Below are positions 59,285 to 64,000 of a stretch of 64,000 nt of DNA, one piece after another. Made by a program: the position numbers and the translations under genes. The notes under the pieces were generated by a model, which saw only the letters and a list, made by a program, of their open reading frames with translations, searched no databases and was not told where the DNA came from. Source of the DNA: an uncultured Oscillospiraceae bacterium (GTDB lineage: Bacteria > Bacillota > Clostridia > Oscillospirales > Acutalibacteraceae); assembly GCA_949289045.1 (NCBI GenBank), contig CASEMN010000005.1, positions 1-64,000 of the forward strand, written 5' to 3'. Each line of letters begins with the position of its first letter. Position 1 is the stretch's first letter.

Positions 59285-60151
59285 TTAGCCTGCCTGAGCA
59301 CCGCTTTCTTCAAGGTAAAGTGCAAGCTTATCGTAAAGCTTTTCGGCCACTTCATAGCCGTGCTCATAGGCTGCTTTTAATTTGTCCTTATTTTTCTCAG
59401 CGGTTTTAATATTAAGGGGAAATTCTGGTCTTATTACAAATATATCGCCGCTCTTTTCAAGGTCGTAGATATACTTGAGTGTTTCGTTATATACAATATG
59501 TCTTTGTGCCACGGCCTTTACCATTTCCGGATATTTTTTATAAGCTCTTTCGATTAAAGGCAGAGCACGTGTCTGAGCTTTGATGAATCCGTTCGGCTGG
59601 GTGAGTACCACAACATTTTTTGTGCAGCCCATTTCAATTGATTTTTTAATTGGTATCGAATCAGCTATTCCGCCGTCAAGGTATGGGATGCCGTCAAAAT
59701 ATACTGCTTTTGAAACAAGAGGCAGTGAGCTTGAAGCCTGAACATATTCAACGTCATTGATTATGTCATTTACTCTTTTGTATTCTGCCTGTCCGGTAAT
59801 GCAGTTAGTGACAGTAGCGTAAAATGCAGTCCCGCATTTTTTGAAAGCTTCGTTATCTATGGGATAAAGCTTTTCCGGGATTTCGTGGTAAATCATCTTC
59901 GGACCGAAAAGATTGCCGGTTCTGATGAGATTTCTCATACTTATAAAATCTTTGTTATCAAGGTAGTCAACTGTTACGCTGTAGGCTCTGCCGTGCTGAC
60001 CCGATAAATAGCTGCATGCATGGCATGAGCCGGCGGAAACACCTATGCAGTTGTCAAAATGTATGCCCTTTTCCAGAAACAAATCGCATACTCCGGCGGT
60101 AAAAACTCCTCTGAGACCGCCGCCCTCAAGTACAAGTCCTGTTTTTTCCAT
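59285..60151 (-). CDS. Patatin-like phospholipase
   Basis: A 288-residue lipid acyl hydrolase. The oxyanion loop GGGLRG is at 10-15, the nucleophile Ser39 in GVSAGS, and the catalytic Asp159 in DGG. It is close to the RssA/YjjU group. It should deacylate phospholipids or other acyl esters in the cytosol. AGAGG lies before the ATG. First gene of the operon with the amidohydrolase. Confidence 0.92.
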   Translation of the reverse strand: MEKTGLVLEGGGLRGVFTAGVCDLFLEKGIHFDNCIGVSAGSCHACSYLSGQHGRAYSVTVDYLDNKDFISMRNLIRTGNLFGPKMIYHEIPEKLYPIDNEAFKKCGTAFYATVTNCITGQAEYKRVNDIINDVEYVQASSSLPLVSKAVYFDGIPYLDGGIADSIPIKKSIEMGCTKNVVVLTQPNGFIKAQTRALPLIERAYKKYPEMVKAVAQRHIVYNETLKYIYDLEKSGDIFVIRPEFPLNIKTAEKNKDKLKAAYEHGYEVAEKLYDKLALYLEESGAQAG

Positions 60152-60203
60152 TCTTTAGCCTCTTTTAGTTAAATTTAGCGTATCTGATTTTGCTTTAAAA
60201 GAT

Positions 60204-60231
60204 ATTCTACCACAAAAAATTAAAAATACAA
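60204..60231 (-). promoter_or_regulatory. Promoter of the patatin operon
   Basis: Minus strand: TTGTAT (60226-60231), 16-bp spacer, TAGAAT (60204-60209), 53 nt before the ATG. Confidence 0.55.
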
Positions 60232-60358
60232 ATTTGCCTTGCTTCTCATAAAGCAAAAAAGTGCAAAAGATTTTAATTTTTTTAAAGCGGATTTAAGTAA
60301 AATAATGTATAATTATTGTATTATAAATATCGTGCAATTTTAAAACGAGGTGTTAAAA

Positions 60359-60754
60359 ATGAAAGAGAAAAAGAAAGTTATAATTGCCATTGTGGCGCTT
60401 ATAGCAGCTGTTGCCGTATTTGCGGGGGTTTACTTTGCCTTTGGACGTCCTGAGACAAATGCCGGCAGCAAGACCCTTACAATTGAGGTTATAGCTCCCG
60501 ATTACTCCAAAACCCACGAAATTAAAACAGATGTCGAGTTTTTAGGTGAAGCTCTTAAAGAAGAAGGCATTATTGAGGGCGAAGAGAGCCAGTACGGACT
60601 GTTTATAACCAGTGTTGACTCAATTAAGGCTGACGATTCAAAGCAGCAGTGGTGGTGCATAACAAAGGGCGGAGCCGATGTTATGACCGGAGCTGACTCA
60701 ACTCCAATAGCTGACGGCGATACCTTTGAGCTTACACTCAAGGAAGGATATTGA
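60359..60754 (+). CDS. DUF4430 membrane-anchored protein
   Basis: A 131-residue protein with an N-terminal membrane anchor (about 5-27) and a DUF4430 domain, the fold of the C-terminal part of transcobalamin (FLGEALKEEGII, then WWCITKGGADV). It is thought to capture a corrinoid or similar ligand outside the membrane. ATG 60359 follows GAGGTG. It overlaps the next gene, an ECF S-component, by one base, so the pair likely forms an uptake unit. Confidence 0.85.
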   Translation: MKEKKKVIIAIVALIAAVAVFAGVYFAFGRPETNAGSKTLTIEVIAPDYSKTHEIKTDVEFLGEALKEEGIIEGEESQYGLFITSVDSIKADDSKQQWWCITKGGADVMTGADSTPIADGDTFELTLKEGY

Positions 60755-61254
60755 TGAAAATTCGAGAAATAGCGGTTTCTGCTTTTCTTACGGCCATACT
60801 GTACTTACAGCAGGTGGCTTTGTCGCCGCTCCCCAATATTCATCTGTGCGCTTTGCTTTTGATTTTATATACTCTTTATTTCCCTAAACTTGTGTTTCCC
60901 GTAACTGCCGCTTTTATACTTCTTGAGGGTGTAACATACGGCTTTGGTATGTGGTGGATAAGCTATCTGTATATTTGGCCGCTGCTTATAGCCATTGTGC
61001 TTATTTTCCGAAAGAATCAGTCCAAATGGTTTTGGGCGGCAATCGGCGGAGGTTTCGGACTTATTTACGGAGCCCTCTGCGCTATTCCGTATTTATTTAT
61101 AGGCGGTATTCCGGCGGCTGTTGCCTACTGGGTTTCGGGTATTCCTTTTGATATTCTCCATTGTCTTGGAAATTTTGCAGCCATAGCCCTTTTATGGAAG
61201 CCATTGGAGCGGGTCTTCAAAAAGCTTGGCGGTTCCATGAAAAACGGCGTTTAA
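60754..61254 (+). CDS. ECF transporter S component
   Basis: A 166-residue protein with about six membrane helices and the compact size of an ECF substrate-binding (S) subunit. GGAAGG lies before the ATG. Together with the DUF4430 protein it suggests uptake of a corrinoid, but no cobalamin riboswitch is visible upstream. The ATPase and T subunits are not in the window, as in group II ECF systems with a shared energising module. Confidence 0.85.
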   Translation: MKIREIAVSAFLTAILYLQQVALSPLPNIHLCALLLILYTLYFPKLVFPVTAAFILLEGVTYGFGMWWISYLYIWPLLIAIVLIFRKNQSKWFWAAIGGGFGLIYGALCAIPYLFIGGIPAAVAYWVSGIPFDILHCLGNFAAIALLWKPLERVFKKLGGSMKNGV

Positions 61255-61290
61255 AGCAAAAAGAGGATATGTTTTCCTTTTATTTTCATC

Positions 61291-61319
61291 TTGAATTTAC
61301 GCAGGGGTTATATTATCAT
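61291..61319 (+). promoter_or_regulatory. Promoter of the O-acetyltransferase gene
   Basis: TTGAAT (61291-61296), 17-bp spacer, TATCAT (61314-61319), 38 nt before the ATG. Confidence 0.6.
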
Positions 61320-61357
61320 AATTTTGTTTTAAAATCAGATGAAGAAGGTGCTCATTT

Positions 61358-61996
61358 ATGAATCAGAAAGAGCGTATGCTGGCAGGGCTGCCATATAAGG
61401 CTTGGCTTGACGGACTTTCAGAGGAAAGGCTCGAAAACAAAAAGAGAATATACGAATACAACCATCTCCCGCCGGAAAGATGGGATGAAATGCCTAAGCT
61501 TATAAAAAATATCCTGGGCAAAACGGGAGAAAATCTCGGCATAGAGCCTCCCTTTCACTGTGATTACGGCAAGAATATAGAAGTCGGCGAAAACTTTTTC
61601 GCAAACTATAATCTTATAATTCTCGATGTGGGCAAGGTAAAGATAGGGGATAACGTAATGTTCGGACCCAATGTGTCGATCTATACAGCGGGACATCCCG
61701 TTCACCATGAGCCGAGAAACTCGGGATATGAATACGGTATAGGAATAACAATCGGAAACAACGTATGGATAGGCGGAAATACAGCGGTGATGCCGGGGGT
61801 TACAATTGGGGATAACTGTGTAATCGGCGGCGGAAGCGTTGTTACAAAGGATATTCCCGCCGACAGCATAGCTGTAGGCAATCCCTGCCGGGTAATACGA
61901 AAAATAACCGATGAGGATAAAAAATATTACTATAAAGACAGAGAATTTGATGTTGACGATTATCTCGGCTCAGTCTTTGACGTTTCACAGCTGTAA
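61358..61996 (+). CDS. Maltose/galactoside-type sugar O-acetyltransferase
   Basis: A 212-residue left-handed beta-helix enzyme. The Maa domain (MLAGLPYKAWLDGLSEERL) is N-terminal. The hexapeptide repeats include IGDNVMFGPNVSIYTAGHPVH, with the catalytic His, and IGNNVWIGGNTAVMPGVTIG. It acetylates a sugar 6-hydroxyl using acetyl-CoA. AAGGTG lies before the ATG. Confidence 0.93.
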   Translation: MNQKERMLAGLPYKAWLDGLSEERLENKKRIYEYNHLPPERWDEMPKLIKNILGKTGENLGIEPPFHCDYGKNIEVGENFFANYNLIILDVGKVKIGDNVMFGPNVSIYTAGHPVHHEPRNSGYEYGIGITIGNNVWIGGNTAVMPGVTIGDNCVIGGGSVVTKDIPADSIAVGNPCRVIRKITDEDKKYYYKDREFDVDDYLGSVFDVSQL

Positions 61997-62026
61997 GTGT
62001 TTTTAAAACAGAATATAGAAGTATAA

Positions 62027-62064
62027 CACCCTCTCATGCTCTTAAATTCGAGTGTGAGGGGGTG
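62027..62064 (+). terminator. Hairpin after the O-acetyltransferase gene
   Basis: CACCCTCTCATGCTC pairs with GAGTGTGAGGGGGTG, with an 8-nt loop and few mismatches. The T run is poor. Confidence 0.55.
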
Positions 62065-62087
62065 CTTACCTATATAAAATTACTGAT

Positions 62088-62934
62088 TTATGTTTTTTTC
62101 AAGGTTATCATAACAAGCTCAGGCGTGTTGTTTACTCTTACAGGAATAACCGAATTTCCAAGACCTCTGCTTACAACCATATCGGTGCTGTCTTTACTGT
62201 ATATGCCTTCGGTGTAATGAGGGAAAAATCCCTGATTGGGAGCTATTAATCCTCCTACAAAGGGGATGCGTACCTGTCCGCCGTGGGCATGGCCTGTAAG
62301 CACTAAATCAGCCTGTATATTTACATATTCCTCAAAAAGTTCCGGCCTGTGAGAGAGGACAATATTATAGTATTCGTGGTTCAAAAGGCTTTAGATTTTC
62401 GGTTACAATGGCTCCCTGAATGCCGTCCAAAGATGTGCGTTCAATAAAATCAGGGTCTTTAACGCCTGCTATGTTTATTTTGGCATCACCTCTTGTAATC
62501 CACTGGCACTTATTATCAAGCATATGTACTCCGGAATCCGTAAGCCGTTTTTCAAAATCTTCAAAGTTATTGAGCCAGGCTTCATGGTTTCCCGTTACAT
62601 AATAAACCGGAGCGATTTTCAGTGCAGAGTCAATAAACTCCATTGCAGTATCAAAATCGGTGTGTGATGAATCTACTAAATCTCCAGTTACTACAATAAT
62701 GTCAGGGCTTTCATTTTCAATGGCTTTTATAAGCCTGTCTCCCAGTTTACGGTTATGTAAATCTGATACCTGTGCAATTTTAAAATTATTAAATTCTTCA
62801 GGGATTTTATTGTTTTCTATAGTAATATCAGAAGTTTTTATTGCAAGATTAGTCCAGATAATCCATGTGAAGAATAACGTTAAAATAAGTATAACAGCAA
62901 TTATTATTTTGCGTTTTCTGTTTACTGATTTCAT
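62088..62934 (-). pseudogene. Frameshifted membrane-anchored metallophosphoesterase
   Basis: The N-terminal frame (62934 to 62365) encodes an anchor helix (about 9-29), then SDLHN, GDLVDS and GNHEAW, and stops at EPRIL. The remaining frame (ending at 62088) holds LSHRPE and TGHAHGGQ, the last metal motifs. Removing one base from the AAAA at 62383-62386 restores a protein of about 281 residues of the YkuE/LpxH-like group. It is a pseudogene or a homopolymer sequencing error. It follows the chromate transporter genes, its AGGAGG overlapping the preceding stop region. Confidence 0.8.
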
Positions 62935-62938
62935 AGGT

Positions 62939-63502
62939 TCAGCCTCCTAAAAGAAGATTCAGACACAGTCCGGCCGCTCCGCATAGAACCATTACAAGAA
63001 TGGGATTCCATTTGAATTTCCGAAGAATCACAAAAGCGGCAAGAAAAAGTCCGCAGCCTATAATATCAAAACTTTCGATGTTTATTTTGTCGCCGCCGAA
63101 AAGTACCATACTGAGTATTGAAAGTCCGGCTCCGGCAATGAGGGCTACTACAGCAGGGCGAAGGCTTGCAAGAACACTTTGGAGTAAGGACATCTCTTTA
63201 TATCTGTAGTAAATAAACGCAAGGATTGAAACTATGATACATGAGGGAAGAATGCAGCCAAAAGTAGCTATTATAGCTCCGGGAATACCTGCAATTCTTA
63301 TTCCCACAAAGGTTGCACTGTTTACGGCAATGGGGCCGGGTGTCATTTCGGCAATGGTGATGAGGTCAGTAAATTCTCCCATAGTAAGCCAGTGGCAGGT
63401 GTCCACAACCTGATTTTGTATAAGGGGCATTGCAGCATATCCTCCGCCGATGCTGAAAAGTCCCACCTGTAAGAAAGAAAGGAAAAGGTGCAGAAAAATC
63501 AT
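62939..63502 (-). CDS. Chromate transporter-type protein (short ChrA), second subunit
   Basis: A 187-residue single-CHR-domain membrane protein with about six helices and the signature GLFSIGGGYAAMPLIQNQVV, then MTPGPIAVNSATFVG. Short ChrA proteins work as pairs. It overlaps the upstream ChrA gene by 4 nt. Chromate or sulfate-like oxyanion export is the family role; the real substrate is unknown. Confidence 0.9.
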   Translation of the reverse strand: MIFLHLFLSFLQVGLFSIGGGYAAMPLIQNQVVDTCHWLTMGEFTDLITIAEMTPGPIAVNSATFVGIRIAGIPGAIIATFGCILPSCIIVSILAFIYYRYKEMSLLQSVLASLRPAVVALIAGAGLSILSMVLFGGDKINIESFDIIGCGLFLAAFVILRKFKWNPILVMVLCGAAGLCLNLLLGG

Positions 63503-64000
63503 TTTTTCTTCTCCTTTCTCAGCTTTATAAGGGCATTTATAACTCCCACAGCAGCTGCGGCCAAAATGATATATATAACGTTTATTTCAAAGAAAAAGGT
63601 GGCGGCAAAAGCGGCAATCATAACCGCAATATGAAGAAAGGAACGTTCCTTTATGACCTTAGAACCAAGTGAACACACAACGTCCATAATAACCGCTGCA
63701 ACGCCTGCCTGCATTCCCTTTAGAACCAAAGCCACATATTTATTTGAGGCAAAGGCAGCGTAGAAAAAGGAGATTACAGACAGTATTATCATAGGCGGTA
63801 AAATCGTACCGATTGTTGCAACTATCATTCCGGCAAAGCCTGCAACACGCCAGCCTACAAGTATTGCGGTATTTACGGCGATAGCTCCCGGTGATGACTG
63901 GGCAAGGGCGGTAAGGTCAAGCATCTCCTGTTCGTCAATCCAGTGAAGCTCGTCTACAAACTTCCTTTTCATAAAGGTTATTATTACAAAACCTCCGCCG
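63499..64000 (-). CDS. Chromate transporter-type protein (short ChrA), first subunit, partial
   Basis: A CHR-domain membrane protein whose N-terminus lies beyond the window end. The frame is open to base 64000, where it reads GGGFVIITF before the internal ATG at 63972. SSPGAIAVNTAILVGW is the family motif. At least 166 residues are present. It pairs with the overlapping short ChrA downstream. Confidence 0.88.
   Translation of the reverse strand, partial: GGGFVIITFMKRKFVDELHWIDEQEMLDLTALAQSSPGAIAVNTAILVGWRVAGFAGMIVATIGTILPPMIILSVISFFYAAFASNKYVALVLKGMQAGVAAVIMDVVCSLGSKVIKERSFLHIAVMIAAFAATFFFEINVIYIILAAAAVGVINALIKLRKEKKK

Noticed and set aside
60152..60358. Cobalamin riboswitch upstream of the DUF4430 gene
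   Set aside because: The region is AT-rich and has no B12-box-like or multi-stem structure.
1..64000. CRISPR arrays, rRNA and tRNA genes
   Set aside because: No regularly spaced repeats, rRNA signature stretches or cloverleaf structures were found on reading.

Overview
The window looks like a chromosomal segment of an anaerobic Clostridia bacterium, most likely of the Oscillospiraceae/Ruminococcaceae group. The reasons are Gram-positive promoters and strong AGGAGG-type ribosome binding sites, many simple rho-independent terminators, a single-chain glycyl-tRNA synthetase, a long pyruvate kinase with a C-terminal PEP-utiliser-like domain, a BlaI/M56 pair, zinc-ribbon/DUF2628 membrane proteins and a GlpA/FAD-oxidoreductase/DUF1667 glycerol-3-phosphate module. 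No rRNA, tRNA or CRISPR array was seen. The species assignment is inference.

Layout. 0-7 kb: a small zinc-ribbon protein, a GntR regulator and, divergent from it, an operon for oxidation of glycerol-3-phosphate or a related phosphoester, followed by an alkyl-DHAP-synthase-like FAD oxidase. 7-27 kb is mostly conserved core: mfd and a GNAT acetyltransferase, an EF-G paralogue, an M23 peptidase, an APH-like protein, a lipoyl-free 2-oxoacid acyltransferase, pth, prfB (no programmed frameshift), a RING/DUF2628 protein, galU, pyk, a prephenate dehydrogenase, a zinc-ribbon membrane protein and glyQS. Intergenic gaps at 0.03-0.14 kb and 18.04-18.31 kb carry related copies of a repeat built from tiny TGA/TAA-loop hairpins.

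27.8-47.6 kb is an accessory island: an alcohol dehydrogenase, a LexA-like autocleaving repressor, two XRE regulators, a SLOG protein, a PcfJ-like protein, RtcB with a PP2A-like phosphatase, a DUF262/DUF1524 (GmrSD-like) nuclease, a soluble FtsH-like AAA+ protease lacking the FtsH pore-loop segment, a membrane coiled-coil protein, and a minus-strand run holding two paralogous WYL regulators, a second PP2A-like phosphatase and a compact WYL-NADAR-unknown operon. No relaxase, integrase or conjugation gene is present. The island ends with a frameshifted membrane protein and about 1 kb of structured non-coding DNA that may be the relic of a mobile element.

47.6-64 kb returns to ordinary gene content: LMW phosphatase, MFS transporter, CatA-like acetyltransferase, DUF4838 glycosidase-like protein, two lipoproteins, M56/BlaI, GH29 fucosidase, amidohydrolase, patatin, a DUF4430 lipid-anchored/ECF S-component pair, a sugar O-acetyltransferase, a frameshifted metallophosphoesterase and a chromate-transporter pair cut by the window end.

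The best candidate for an undescribed system is the WYL-NADAR-unknown operon (40819-43123) with its paralogous WYL gene and look-alike promoters. The degenerate soluble FtsH-like protease and the RtcB/phosphatase/DUF262 cluster come next. Functions in the island are inferred from families and context only.
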